Positions 52,639 to 62,524 of a stretch of 63,544 nucleotides of DNA are shown here, in pieces. Both the position numbers and the translations under genes were made by a program. This DNA is from an uncultured Alphaproteobacteria bacterium (GTDB lineage Bacteria > Pseudomonadota > Alphaproteobacteria > HIMB59 > GCA-002718135), in assembly GCA_902623545.1 (NCBI GenBank), contig CACNUI010000006.1:1-63544 (forward strand), read 5' to 3'. Each line of letters begins with the position of its first letter. Position 1 is the first letter of the stretch. Under the pieces are notes generated by a model, which was not told the origin of the DNA, made no database searches, and saw only the letters and a list, made by a program, of their open reading frames with translations.

Positions 52639-54053
52639 TGTCTAGAACGCATATCGATTTTCTTCTAAATGAAGAAAAAATATCTATCAAAGATTTAGAC
52701 ATTAATACAACGGTACTAAATTATCTTCGTAATAATCATGAGTTAACTGGAACAAAAGAAGGTTGTGCATCTGGTGATTGTGGAGCATGTACTGCGGTTG
52801 TAGGAGAATTAAAAGAAAATAAAATTTCTTATAAAAGTATAAACACTTGTATTACTTTTTTGTATTCTCTGCATGGTAAGCAATTAATAACAGTTGAGCA
52901 TATACAAAAAAATAAACTTCATCCTGTTCAACAATCAATGATTGATAGTGACGGATCTCAATGTGGTTTTTGTACACCAGGTATTATCATGTCAATGTAC
53001 AATATGTATGAAAATAAAATAAAACCAACAGAAGAAAATATCGATAAATTTCTTTCTGGCAATTTATGTAGGTGTACAGGTTATCTTCCAATTAAAAATG
53101 CAATCAAGAATATGTATAGCTATAAAAGTGATAAGTTTTCGAAGAGTAAAGTTATTAGATTATTAAAATCAATTAAGAAAACTGATACTGTTATTAAAAA
53201 AAATGATTCTAAGTTTTTCATCCATTATAATTTAAATTCTTTAATAAAAGACTATCAAAAGATTAGTAATGGACATTTACTAGTCGGGGGTACAGATCTA
53301 GCTCTTGAAGTAACAAAAAAAAGGAAAGATTTAAAAAATATTTTTTATTTAGGCTCAAATAAAGATTTAAATTATATTAAAAATAAAAACAACAATTTAC
53401 ATATTGGATCTGCTACCCCCATAAATGATATTTTACCAATTTTAGAAAATATTTATCCAACATTTGCTAAAATGTTTGAAAGATACGGATCTGAGCAAAT
53501 AAGAAATACTGCATCTCTTGGAGGTAACATTGGAAGCGCATCTCCAATAGGCGATAGTTTACCTGTATTAATTGCACTCAATAGTAAAATTATAATTCAA
53601 GGAAAAGTTAAAAAAACTTTATTATTGGATAATTATTTTCTCAACTATCGAAAAACAAAATTGAAGCCTAAAGAAATAATTAAAGAAATTATAATACCCA
53701 TCTATAAAAAAAATATTCTTAAATGTTATAAAATTTCAAAAAGAATTGATGATGATATCAGCTCTGTTTTCATGGCTATAAATGCTAGAATTGAAAAAAA
53801 TATTATTAAAGAAATAAAAATTGTTTGTGGAGGTTTGGCAGAAACTCCAAAAATAGCAGAAAAAGCTCAAAAATTTTTATTAAATAAAATATTTAATGAT
53901 GAAAATATTAATGAAGCAAAGAAAATTATAAGAAAAGAATTTGATCCAATAGATGATATGAGAGCTTCAAAAAATTATAGAACTAAAATTAGTCAAAACC
54001 TTTTAGAGAGGTTTTTAAATGAAAATAATAAAATTAAATCTACGTTATATTAA
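52638..54053 (+). CDS. xdhA: xanthine dehydrogenase, iron-sulfur/FAD subunit
   Basis: 471 residues. Two [2Fe-2S] clusters: GTKEGCASGDCGACTAVVG in the N-terminus and SQCGFCTPGIIMSMY with LSGNLCRCTGYLP around 110-150. The FAD domain follows (GHLLVGGTDLALEVTKKR, TASLGGNIGSASPIGDSLP). It passes electrons from the molybdenum subunit to NAD. Overlaps uraH and xdhB by one base each, so the three are translationally linked. Confidence 0.95.
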   Translation: MSRTHIDFLLNEEKISIKDLDINTTVLNYLRNNHELTGTKEGCASGDCGACTAVVGELKENKISYKSINTCITFLYSLHGKQLITVEHIQKNKLHPVQQSMIDSDGSQCGFCTPGIIMSMYNMYENKIKPTEENIDKFLSGNLCRCTGYLPIKNAIKNMYSYKSDKFSKSKVIRLLKSIKKTDTVIKKNDSKFFIHYNLNSLIKDYQKISNGHLLVGGTDLALEVTKKRKDLKNIFYLGSNKDLNYIKNKNNNLHIGSATPINDILPILENIYPTFAKMFERYGSEQIRNTASLGGNIGSASPIGDSLPVLIALNSKIIIQGKVKKTLLLDNYFLNYRKTKLKPKEIIKEIIIPIYKKNILKCYKISKRIDDDISSVFMAINARIEKNIIKEIKIVCGGLAETPKIAEKAQKFLLNKIFNDENINEAKKIIRKEFDPIDDMRASKNYRTKISQNLLERFLNENNKIKSTLY

Positions 54054-56326
54054 TGGATAAAATATTTACAAAAAATATTGAACATGAAAGTGCAGTAAAA
54101 CATGTTACTGGAAAAGCAATTTATACTGATGATATATCAGAACCTAAAAATTTACTTCACGCAGTAATTGGATACAGTAATTGTAGTAAAGGAGTAATAA
54201 AAAAAATTGATTATAAAGATGTTTTATCTTCAGAAGGCGTAGTAGATATTATAACTGAAAAAGATATTGAAGGTTTAAATGATGTTGGGCCAATATTTAA
54301 AGGGGATAAAATATTTACTTCAAAAAATATAGAATACTATGGGCAACCAATTTTTGCAGTTATAGCAAAAACTAATAATTTAGCAAAAAAAGCTGCATTA
54401 AAAGTTAAAATAGACCTAAAAATATCTAAACCGATCGTTTCAATTGAAGAAGCATTAAAGAAAAAATCATTTGTTTTAAAACCAAAGTATCTAACTAGAG
54501 GAAAGATAAAAGATGGATTTAAAAAATCAGACAACTTTTTAAAAGGTAAATTGTATTCAGGGGGGCAAGACCATTTTTATTTAGAAGGTCAAATTGCAAT
54601 GACTATTCCTCAAGAAGATAATAATTTTTTAGTTTATTCTTCAACACAACATCCATCAGAAACACAGCAAATTATTGGTAAGGTACTAAAACAAAATTAC
54701 AATAGTATCCATGTAATAGTAAGAAGAATTGGTGGTGGTTTTGGTGGAAAAGAAACACAATCTTTTTTATTTGCAGCCATTACAAGCATTGCAGCAAAAA
54801 AATTATCTAAACCAGTAAAACTAAGAGTTGATAGAGATGATGATATGATCATGACTGGAAAAAGGCATGATTTTTTATTTGATTATGAAGTAGGTTTTAA
54901 AAATAATGGTGAAATACTTGCTCTAAAGTTAATGATGGCATCGAGATGTGGTATCTCTCCTGATTTATCAGGGGCTATAAATGATAGAGCCATTTATCAT
55001 ATCGATAATGCATACTACATACCAAATATAGAAATTAATTCGTATAGATGTAAAACAAATACTGTTTCTAATACTGCTTTTCGTGGATTTGGTGGACCTC
55101 AAGGAATGTTTTGTATTGAAAATATAATTGAAAATATTGCTCAAAAATTGAAACTTGAAGCAAGTGAAATAAGGAAAATTAATTTTTATAAAGATAAAAT
55201 TAAAAATACTACTCATTATGGAATGAGAATTACTGACAATGTGATTGAAGATATTTTTAATAAACTGATTAAGAGATCTAATTACAAAAAAAGAAAAGTA
55301 GAAATTGATAATTTTAATAAAAAAAATAAAGTTTTAAAAAAAGGAATAGCAATAACACCTGTAAAGTTTGGAATATCATTTACAACTACTCATTTAAACC
55401 AAGGTGGTGCCTTAGTTCATATTTACACTGATGGATCCATTCATTTAAATCATGGAGGAATTGAAATGGGTCAAGGATTAATGACAAAACTTGCTCTAGT
55501 GGCTTCAAATGAATTTGGCCTTAATTACGAAAATATAAAAATCTCTTCAACAGATACAGAAAAAGTACCTAACACATCAGCAAGTGCAGCATCAGCAACA
55601 ACTGATATAAATGGAGCAGCAATTGTTAATGCTATAAATAATATCAAATCAGGTCTAAATGAATTTATCTATGATTATTTTAAAACAAATAGCAAAATAA
55701 AATATGAAAATAATTTTGTTTATTTTGATAACAGAAAAATATCTTTTAAAGAATTGATAAATACCGCTTACTTAAATAGGATCCCATTGTCATCTTCAGG
55801 TTTCTATAAAACTGACAAAATTAATGTAAATACAAAAACACTTCAAGGAAGGCCATTCTTATATTTTACTTATGGAGCAGCTGTAACTGAAGTAATCATT
55901 GATAAATTAACGGGTGAAAATAAAATTCTTCAAGTTGATATAATTCATGATGTTGGAAATTCTATTAATAAGAGAATTGATAAAGGGCAAATTGAGGGTG
56001 GTTATATTCAAGGATTAGGTTGGCTCACAACTGAAGAAGTATCTTGGAAATCAAATGGAGTTCTAACAACCCATAGTCCTTCTACTTACAAAATACCTAC
56101 TGCCGGTGAAACACCATTTAAATTTAATGTCGAAATATATGATCGTGGTTTTAATAAAGAAAAAGTTATTAATCGATCTAAAGCTGTTGGAGAGCCACCA
56201 TTTATGCTAGCAATTTCAAGTTTTATCGCACTAAAGGACGCAGTATATAATGCCAATAAGGGAAAAAAATCTGAAAATTTAATTGCACCTGCTACTGCTG
56301 AAAATATATTAAAAACTTTGCACTAA
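54053..56326 (+). CDS. xdhB: xanthine dehydrogenase, molybdopterin subunit
   Basis: 757 residues, normal for XdhB. Molybdenum-cofactor motifs RRIGGGFGGKETQSF, TAFRGFGGPQGMFC with the substrate-orienting arginine, HLNHGGIEMGQGLMTKL and the catalytic glutamate in KAVGEPPFMLAIS are all intact. It hydroxylates hypoxanthine to xanthine and xanthine to urate. Requires XdhC, encoded immediately downstream, for cofactor insertion. Confidence 0.96.
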   Translation: MDKIFTKNIEHESAVKHVTGKAIYTDDISEPKNLLHAVIGYSNCSKGVIKKIDYKDVLSSEGVVDIITEKDIEGLNDVGPIFKGDKIFTSKNIEYYGQPIFAVIAKTNNLAKKAALKVKIDLKISKPIVSIEEALKKKSFVLKPKYLTRGKIKDGFKKSDNFLKGKLYSGGQDHFYLEGQIAMTIPQEDNNFLVYSSTQHPSETQQIIGKVLKQNYNSIHVIVRRIGGGFGGKETQSFLFAAITSIAAKKLSKPVKLRVDRDDDMIMTGKRHDFLFDYEVGFKNNGEILALKLMMASRCGISPDLSGAINDRAIYHIDNAYYIPNIEINSYRCKTNTVSNTAFRGFGGPQGMFCIENIIENIAQKLKLEASEIRKINFYKDKIKNTTHYGMRITDNVIEDIFNKLIKRSNYKKRKVEIDNFNKKNKVLKKGIAITPVKFGISFTTTHLNQGGALVHIYTDGSIHLNHGGIEMGQGLMTKLALVASNEFGLNYENIKISSTDTEKVPNTSASAASATTDINGAAIVNAINNIKSGLNEFIYDYFKTNSKIKYENNFVYFDNRKISFKELINTAYLNRIPLSSSGFYKTDKINVNTKTLQGRPFLYFTYGAAVTEVIIDKLTGENKILQVDIIHDVGNSINKRIDKGQIEGGYIQGLGWLTTEEVSWKSNGVLTTHSPSTYKIPTAGETPFKFNVEIYDRGFNKEKVINRSKAVGEPPFMLAISSFIALKDAVYNANKGKKSENLIAPATAENILKTLH

Positions 56327-56327
56327 T

Positions 56328-57158
56328 ATGTATCTTAAAAAGTTAAGTAAAAATATAAGTTTTAACAGTAAAATAGTTAAGGCTAAAATCATTGAAGTTA
56401 AAGGATCATCGCCCAATAGTTTAGATGACATTATATTAATCTCAACTGATACTATCTTTGGAACTATCGGTGGCGGAAACTTAGAATATTTAGTTATAGA
56501 TGAAGCGAGAAAACTAATAGCTAATAATATAGCTAATAAAGTAATGAATATTCCACTTGGGCCAGGAATTGGACAATGTTGTGGTGGATACGTACAAGTT
56601 AAATTAAGTTTACATAGTAATTCAAAAGATGCATTAAAAAATGAAAATTTTGTTAATAATGTTAAACCTAACTTATATGTCTTTGGATCAGGGCATATTG
56701 GTCAAGCGTTAATTTCTAAATTAGAAAATATTAATTTTAATACTTTTATAATTGATTCAAGAGAAGATTATTTAAGAATGACAAATATCAAAGATGTAAA
56801 TTATTTACTTTCGAAAAAACCTTGGGAGATTGTATCAAAACTAGAAGATAATTCTTATTTTATAGTCTTAACTCACAGTCATGATTATGACTTAAAAATA
56901 TTAAATGAAATTTTAAAAAAAAATAATATTTTTGTTGGTTTAATTGGATCTCTTACAAAGAAGAAAAGGTTTTATAAAAGATTAATTGATAATGGTCATA
57001 AAAAATCAATAGTTGAGAAAATTGAGTGTCCTATTGGAATTGACATCGGCAATTCAAAAGATCCGAATGAAATATCTTTCTCAATAATTACAAGAATAAT
57101 ATCAATAAAAAATAGCTTAAAACATTTATCAAATAATAAAATTAAAGAAGTAATATGA
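56328..57158 (+). CDS. xdhC: xanthine dehydrogenase accessory protein XdhC
   Basis: 276 residues. The N-terminal domain has TDTIFGTIGGGNLEYLVIDEAR and a CCGG motif (GIGQCCGGYV) whose cysteines contact the molybdenum cofactor. A Rossmann-like second half begins LYVFGSGHIGQALISKL. It binds and sulfurates molybdopterin before insertion in XdhB. One base after xdhB; overlaps guaD by 4 bases. Confidence 0.93.
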   Translation: MYLKKLSKNISFNSKIVKAKIIEVKGSSPNSLDDIILISTDTIFGTIGGGNLEYLVIDEARKLIANNIANKVMNIPLGPGIGQCCGGYVQVKLSLHSNSKDALKNENFVNNVKPNLYVFGSGHIGQALISKLENINFNTFIIDSREDYLRMTNIKDVNYLLSKKPWEIVSKLEDNSYFIVLTHSHDYDLKILNEILKKNNIFVGLIGSLTKKKRFYKRLIDNGHKKSIVEKIECPIGIDIGNSKDPNEISFSIITRIISIKNSLKHLSNNKIKEVI

Positions 57159-57622
57159 CAAAAATAAATTTTATGAAAAGAGCTATATTATTATCAATTG
57201 ATAATATCAAAAATAATGGGGGTCCTTTTGGAAGTGTAATTGTAAAAGAAAATGAAATTATTGCAGAAGGAGTAAATAGAGTAACATTTAATAATGATCC
57301 TACTGCTCATGCTGAAATTGTTGCCATTAGAAATGCATGTCAAAAATTAAATACCTTTAACTTAGAAGGTTGTGAATTGTATTCCAGTTGCGAACCGTGT
57401 CCTATGTGCTTAAGTGCAATATATTGGTCACATATAGACAAAGTTTATTATGGTAATTCTAGAGAGGATGCAGCAAAAATTAAATTTGATGACAAGTTTA
57501 TTTATGATGAACTATCATTAGAAATAAAAGAGAGAAAAATTCCTATCAGTCAAATATCACGCGATGAAGCTATTGAAGCATTTAATATTTGGGAAAAAGA
57601 AGAAAATAAAATAAGATATTAA
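57155..57622 (+). CDS. guaD: guanine deaminase, CDA-fold type
   Basis: 155 residues, the size of B. subtilis GuaD. Zinc ligands His52, Cys82, Cys85 and catalytic Glu54 lie in TAHAEIVAIRNAC and CEPCPMCLSAIYW, at positions nearly identical to GuaD. The related tRNA adenosine deaminase TadA shares this fold, but location between xdhC and puuD and the GGPFGSVIVKENEIIAEG start point to guanine to xanthine conversion feeding XdhAB. Confidence 0.9.
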   Translation: MTKINFMKRAILLSIDNIKNNGGPFGSVIVKENEIIAEGVNRVTFNNDPTAHAEIVAIRNACQKLNTFNLEGCELYSSCEPCPMCLSAIYWSHIDKVYYGNSREDAAKIKFDDKFIYDELSLEIKERKIPISQISRDEAIEAFNIWEKEENKIRY

Positions 57623-57623
57623 T

Positions 57624-59066
57624 ATGGAATTATTTCTTAAAATTGTTTCGCCAGTTCAATCCTATGACTTTCAAACCTTTTTTCATAATTTACTTTTGTC
57701 ACTACCAGCATCAGCATTATTAGGATTATTGTTATTTTTTATCCTTGGGGCATTTTCAGGTTTAAAATCTAAAGAACAAAGGATCTATATTGTAATTGCA
57801 ACATCTATAGTTATATCTTTTACTACAGCTTTTTATAATTTAGGTGTTCCAACAGAAACATTATTTGCAGTATATACTGAGTGGTTACATTTAATTGTTA
57901 GATGGGTTCATATAATTGTTGGTGTAGCATGGATTGGAACATCATTTTATTTTAATTGGCTGGATAGCAGGCTTGAAAGAGATGACCCAGATTTTAAACA
58001 CCTTGATGGTTATTTATGGTCTGTTCATTCAGGTGGGTTTTATAGAGTTGAAAAGTTAAAAGGACCTCCTAAAAAACTTCCAAAAGTTCTTCATTGGTTT
58101 AAATGGGAAGCATATGCAACTTGGATAAGTGGTTTTGTACTTCTAATTTTAGTTTATTATTTAAATGCAAGCTCTATGATGTTGGGAGCTAGCGGCATTA
58201 TATTAACACCATTTCAAGCAATATTAATATCTATTTTATTACTGATAGGGGCTTGGCTTCTATATGATTATCTTTGTAAAAATGTCTTAAAAGATAATGA
58301 ACAAACTTTGATTGCAACTGGTTTTTTATTATTTGTATTATTAAGTTATTTTTTAACCCAAATATATGGATCAAGAGCTGCATACATACATGTTGGAGCA
58401 ATTATTGGTACTATTATGGCAGCTAATGTTTTTAGAGTCATTATTCCTGCACAAAGAAATCTTGTTACTTCCGCTGAAAACAATCAAAAGCCAAATTTAA
58501 ATCTTTCGATAGAAGCAAAAAACAGATCAATACATAATAATTATTTTACACTACCTGTGTTGTTTATAATGATTAGCTCACATTTTTCTTTTACGTATGG
58601 GGCAGTAAATAATTGGTTAATATTAGCTGTTATATCAATAGCTGGCATTTTGACTCGCCATTACTTTAATTTAAGAAATAAAAAACAATATAAATTTTGG
58701 ATTTTGCCATCAGCAGGTTTAATCATGTTTTTTTTAATGACTTTAAGTAGTCTTTCAATATTTGAAAAAAAAGATGCAAATGCATCTCTTTCTTTAGAAT
58801 TAGTCAGTTTTAATGAAGTACAAAATATAATTAAATACAGATGTGGAACATGTCATGCCAAATACCCAACTTTTGAAGGTATTGAAGCGGCACCAAAAGG
58901 AGTTGTCTATGACACGGCTCAAGATATTGTAAATAATATAAAATTAATCAAAGCTCAGGCTATTGATGCTGAAATTATGCCTCCTAATAATCTTACTGGA
59001 ATTACAAAAAATGAAAGAGAGATATTAAAAGTTTGGATTGAGCAAGGAGCAAATATCAATAATTAA
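57624..59066 (+). CDS. puuD: membrane-bound urate hydroxylase PuuD with C-terminal cytochrome c domain
   Basis: 480 residues. About eight membrane segments precede a C-terminal c-type heme domain with Cys407-x-x-Cys410-His411 (RCGTCHAKYP) and a likely axial Met452 in EIMPPNN. Conserved PuuD segments include TEWLHLIVRWVHIIVGVAWIG (about 96-116) and SVHSGGFYRVEK. It oxidises urate to 5-hydroxyisourate and passes electrons to the respiratory chain instead of making hydrogen peroxide. Last gene of the plus-strand arm; overlaps the convergent DNA glycosylase by 11 bases. No soluble uricase is present. Confidence 0.95.
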   Translation: MELFLKIVSPVQSYDFQTFFHNLLLSLPASALLGLLLFFILGAFSGLKSKEQRIYIVIATSIVISFTTAFYNLGVPTETLFAVYTEWLHLIVRWVHIIVGVAWIGTSFYFNWLDSRLERDDPDFKHLDGYLWSVHSGGFYRVEKLKGPPKKLPKVLHWFKWEAYATWISGFVLLILVYYLNASSMMLGASGIILTPFQAILISILLLIGAWLLYDYLCKNVLKDNEQTLIATGFLLFVLLSYFLTQIYGSRAAYIHVGAIIGTIMAANVFRVIIPAQRNLVTSAENNQKPNLNLSIEAKNRSIHNNYFTLPVLFIMISSHFSFTYGAVNNWLILAVISIAGILTRHYFNLRNKKQYKFWILPSAGLIMFFLMTLSSLSIFEKKDANASLSLELVSFNEVQNIIKYRCGTCHAKYPTFEGIEAAPKGVVYDTAQDIVNNIKLIKAQAIDAEIMPPNNLTGITKNEREILKVWIEQGANINN

Positions 59067-59673
59067 CTGGAATGGGGTCTAATGATCTCCATAAATACCA
59101 TGTAGCTTGTGAACTATATGGACTCCATTTTTTATAGAGCAATTTAAGTTTTCTTTCACTTATGGGAAGTTGAACTTTATAAAGTTTTGAAATAGCTTTT
59201 AAAAAGCCTAAATCACCTGTTGGAAAAATATTTGAACTTCCATAACTAAATATCAAAAACATATGAATAGTCCAATTCCCTACTCCTTTTATTTCAATTA
59301 AATTATTATAAATTTCTTCTTCAGAAGATTTATTGATATTTTTTATGAATTTCTTATTTTGTAAAAAAAATTTAGCAACATTTCTTATATACAAAATTTT
59401 TTGTCTAGATAGACCACAATTTTTTAAATCTCTAGTATGTAATTTAGATACGGTTTGTGGTGTTATACTTCTTTTAAGTTTAAAAAATTTAGTTTTCATC
59501 GAATCAGCTGCTGATACTGATATTTGTTGACCGATAATCGAATTTATTAATGAATGAAAATAATTAGAATTTAGATTTAAATATTCATTTTTATAAGTTT
59601 TAATTAATTTCTTCAAAACTTTATCTTTATTTGATAGATAAGATTTACCTTTATTCCAATATTTAGGTTTCAT
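59056..59673 (-). CDS. alkA: DNA-3-methyladenine glycosylase, AlkA/HhH-GPD type
   Basis: 205 residues of the HhH-GPD base-excision superfamily. SLINSIIGQQISVSAADSM, the helix-hairpin-helix IEIKGVGNWTIHMFLIF and the catalytic aspartate in FPTGDLGFLKAI are conserved. It removes alkylated purines from DNA. Short for AlkA (the N-terminal domain is missing, as in the Mag1/AfAlkA-like short forms). Its ATG at 59671-59673 directly abuts the ATG of the divergent small gene (CATATG). Confidence 0.9.
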   Translation of the reverse strand: MKPKYWNKGKSYLSNKDKVLKKLIKTYKNEYLNLNSNYFHSLINSIIGQQISVSAADSMKTKFFKLKRSITPQTVSKLHTRDLKNCGLSRQKILYIRNVAKFFLQNKKFIKNINKSSEEEIYNNLIEIKGVGNWTIHMFLIFSYGSSNIFPTGDLGFLKAISKLYKVQLPISERKLKLLYKKWSPYSSQATWYLWRSLDPIPVNY

Positions 59674-59862
59674 ATGGATAATTATAACAAATTTAAAAAA
59701 ATAATATCATACATAAATTTTATTTTTGGAATTTATTTATGGGCTTTAATAATATATGCAATATTAAGAGCTACAGGATTAATCAAAAGATTTGCATTAC
59801 AAGAACATCTTTTAGGTGAGTATTTATCAATACCTATTAAATTTATTTTAAGTTTATTTTAA
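59674..59862 (+). CDS. 62-residue predicted membrane protein
   Basis: One or two hydrophobic segments (IISYINFIFGIYLWALIIYAIL and LSIPIKFILSLF) and a basic N-terminus (MDNYNKFKKI). The segment IYLWALIIYAILRATGLI loosely recalls YggT-type helices, but the match is too short to name. It starts at the base next to the alkA start codon on the opposite strand and precedes the EamA gene by eight bases, so the latter may share its transcript. Confidence 0.5.
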   Translation: MDNYNKFKKIISYINFIFGIYLWALIIYAILRATGLIKRFALQEHLLGEYLSIPIKFILSLF

Positions 59863-59870
59863 TAAATAAT

Positions 59871-60764
59871 ATGATCTATTATTACTTTATAGCAATGGCT
59901 GCTGCACTTTGTTGGGCAGTAGCATCTTTGGTATCAGCAGATGTTACAAGAACTATCGGAGGTTTGGCTTTTAATCGACTTAGATTATTTTTTGTATCTA
60001 TAATGTTAATTGCTTACACTTTTTATATAAATACTTGGAATACGATTAGTGTTGATTACTTAACTATTATTATAATTTCAGGAATTATAGGCATATTCTT
60101 AGGTGATACTTTATTGTTTATTGCTTTACAAAAAATTGGTCCTAGAAGAAATAATATTTTATTTTCATTAGCTGCTCCTTTTACTGTAGTAATTAATATT
60201 TTTTTTCTAAATGAACTTGCCTCAACTATTAGTATTATTGGATGTTTTGTAGTTTTTTTTGGTGTAGTTTTTGCAATTTCCTATGGAAACAAAAAAGGAT
60301 CTGAACATAGATGGGAAACAGTAGAGGGATCAATCTATGTAGGAATAATATTATCCATTGGAGCTGCATTGTGCCAAGCAATTGGGTTAGTTATGATGAA
60401 GCCTATATTGTCATATGGAGCAGATCCAATAGCTTCAGCTGCAATTAGAACAACAATTTCATGTATTTTTTTATCATTTACATTTTTTTTAAATTATGAA
60501 GTTTTTAATACAAAGGTTAATCTTACAGCAAAAATTATTTACCAATCAATTCTTAGTGGCTTTTTAGGCATGGCTTTAGGTATGAGTTTACTTTTAATTG
60601 CATTGCAAAAAGCTGATGCAGGTATTGTAGCAACTCTATCATCAACAAGCCCAATAATGATATTATTTCTTCTTTGGATATTAACAAAAAAAATACCCTC
60701 TTATGGAGCATGGGTAGGAACAATTATTGCAATTTTTGGAACAGGATTAATTTTTATCTATTAA
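59871..60764 (+). CDS. EamA/DMT-family transporter
   Basis: 297 residues, ten hydrophobic segments as two EamA repeats ([27 protein letters not shown] in repeat 1; [25 protein letters not shown] in repeat 2, showing the internal duplication; both spans about 75-100 and 220-245). Metabolite exporter of unknown substrate. Stop overlaps the convergent aspS gene by 18 bases. Fourth EamA protein of the window. Confidence 0.87.
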   Translation: MIYYYFIAMAAALCWAVASLVSADVTRTIGGLAFNRLRLFFVSIMLIAYTFYINTWNTISVDYLTIIIISGIIGIFLGDTLLFIALQKIGPRRNNILFSLAAPFTVVINIFFLNELASTISIIGCFVVFFGVVFAISYGNKKGSEHRWETVEGSIYVGIILSIGAALCQAIGLVMMKPILSYGADPIASAAIRTTISCIFLSFTFFLNYEVFNTKVNLTAKIIYQSILSGFLGMALGMSLLLIALQKADAGIVATLSSTSPIMILFLLWILTKKIPSYGAWVGTIIAIFGTGLIFIY

Positions 60765-62513
60765 TTTAATACCTAATTCTTCTAATCTTTCTTTATCGAT
60801 ACTTGCAGGGGCGTCCATCATTAAATCCATAGCTTGTTGATTCATTGGAAATGCTATTACTTCTCTAATGTTTGGTTCATCAGCAAGTAACATAACAATT
60901 CTATCAATACCTGGCGCACTACCTCCGTGAGGAGGTGCTCCAAACTTAAGAGCATTAAGCATTCCTGAAAATTTATCCTCTAATATTTTTTTCGAATATC
61001 CAGCTATATCAAACGCTTTATACATAATTTCTGGTTTGTGATTTCTAATTGCGCCAGAAGATAACTCTACACCATTACATACAATATCATATTGATATGC
61101 TTTGACATCAAGAGGATCTTTTTTTTCTAAAGCTTCCATCTCACCTTGAGGCATTGAAAAAGGATTATGACTAAATTGTATTTTATTAGTTTTTTCATCA
61201 ATTTCATACATTGGAAAATCAACTATCCAACAAAATTCAAAAGAATTTTTATTAAGTAAATTTAAATCGTTACAAATTTTTTCTCTTACTTTACCAGAAA
61301 ATAATTGAGCCTGTTTTAATGTATCACAAATGAAAAAAATTGAGTCATTTTCTTTAAGTTTTAATAATAATAATTGATCTTCATTTAAATTCTTTGCAAT
61401 AGGACCTTTAAAACTATTTTCTGTAAATGAAATATATCCTAATCCAGCTGCGCCCTCTTCTCTTGCCCAATTGTTCAATTTATCAAAGAAGCTTCTAGGT
61501 TGATCGCCAGTATTTTTAACAATTATTCCTTTAACAACTGATCCATTTTCTATTTGGTTACTAAATATTTTAAAATTTGAACCTTTAAATACATTTGTAT
61601 AATCATCTATAACAAGTGGATTTCGTAAATCAGGCTTATCAGAGCCGTAAACTTCCATTGACTCCTTGTAAGGTATTCTCCTAAATGGATACGGACTTAC
61701 CTTAATTTCATTATTTTTCTTATTTTCATCAAATATTTCAAATAAAACTGGCTCAATAGCTTCAAACACATCTTCTTGTGTTACAAAACTCATCTCAAAG
61801 TCTAGTTGATAGAACTCACCTGGAGAACGATCTGCTCTACTGTCCTCATCTCTAAAACATGGTGCAATTTGAAAATATTTATCAAAACCAGCAATCATTA
61901 ATAATTGTTTGAATTGCTGGGGTGCTTGAGGAAGAGCATAAAATTTACCCTGATGTATTCTTGATGGAACTAAATAATCTCTTGCTCCTTCTGGAGATGA
62001 TGAAGTGAGGACGGGTGTTTGAAATTCAACAAAGTTTCTATCTATCATTTTCTTTCTAATATCTGATATTATTTTACTTCTTAATATAATGTTTTTGTGT
62101 AGTTTATTTCTTCTTAAATCTAAAAATCGATATTTTAATCTTACTTCTTCTCCATATTCGATATCAGAATTAACAGGCAAGGGAAGAATTTCAGATTTAG
62201 ATAAAATTTTGTAATCTTGAATCTTTATTTCAATTTCACCTGTTTGCAGACTTTTGTTAATTGTATCATCAGATCTTTTAACAACTTCTCCACTAATTGT
62301 TAAAACACTTTCATTACTCAATTTACTTATTTCTTCAAATAAAGAATGAGTTCCATCAATAACACACTGTGTAATCCCATAATTATCTCTCAAATCAATA
62401 AATAATAGATTTCCATGATCTCTAATTGTGTCTGCCCACCCAGATAAAGTGACTTTTTCTCCTAAATTATTAATAGATAAGTCTGAACATAAATGTGAGC
62501 GATATTTATTCAT
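60747..62513 (-). CDS. aspS: aspartyl-tRNA synthetase
   Basis: 588 residues, the bacterial-type AspRS. The N-terminal anticodon-binding OB fold ([23 protein letters not shown]) is followed by class II motifs: motif 2 [26 protein letters not shown] (about residues 212-237), the bacterial GAD insertion, and motif 3 [19 protein letters not shown]. It charges tRNA-Asp (or, if non-discriminating, also tRNA-Asn). Twelve bases separate it from the Hda-like gene on the same strand. Confidence 0.97.
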   Translation of the reverse strand: MNKYRSHLCSDLSINNLGEKVTLSGWADTIRDHGNLLFIDLRDNYGITQCVIDGTHSLFEEISKLSNESVLTISGEVVKRSDDTINKSLQTGEIEIKIQDYKILSKSEILPLPVNSDIEYGEEVRLKYRFLDLRRNKLHKNIILRSKIISDIRKKMIDRNFVEFQTPVLTSSSPEGARDYLVPSRIHQGKFYALPQAPQQFKQLLMIAGFDKYFQIAPCFRDEDSRADRSPGEFYQLDFEMSFVTQEDVFEAIEPVLFEIFDENKKNNEIKVSPYPFRRIPYKESMEVYGSDKPDLRNPLVIDDYTNVFKGSNFKIFSNQIENGSVVKGIIVKNTGDQPRSFFDKLNNWAREEGAAGLGYISFTENSFKGPIAKNLNEDQLLLLKLKENDSIFFICDTLKQAQLFSGKVREKICNDLNLLNKNSFEFCWIVDFPMYEIDEKTNKIQFSHNPFSMPQGEMEALEKKDPLDVKAYQYDIVCNGVELSSGAIRNHKPEIMYKAFDIAGYSKKILEDKFSGMLNALKFGAPPHGGSAPGIDRIVMLLADEPNIREVIAFPMNQQAMDLMMDAPASIDKERLEELGIKLIDKN

Positions 62514-62524
62514 TCTGATGCCAT

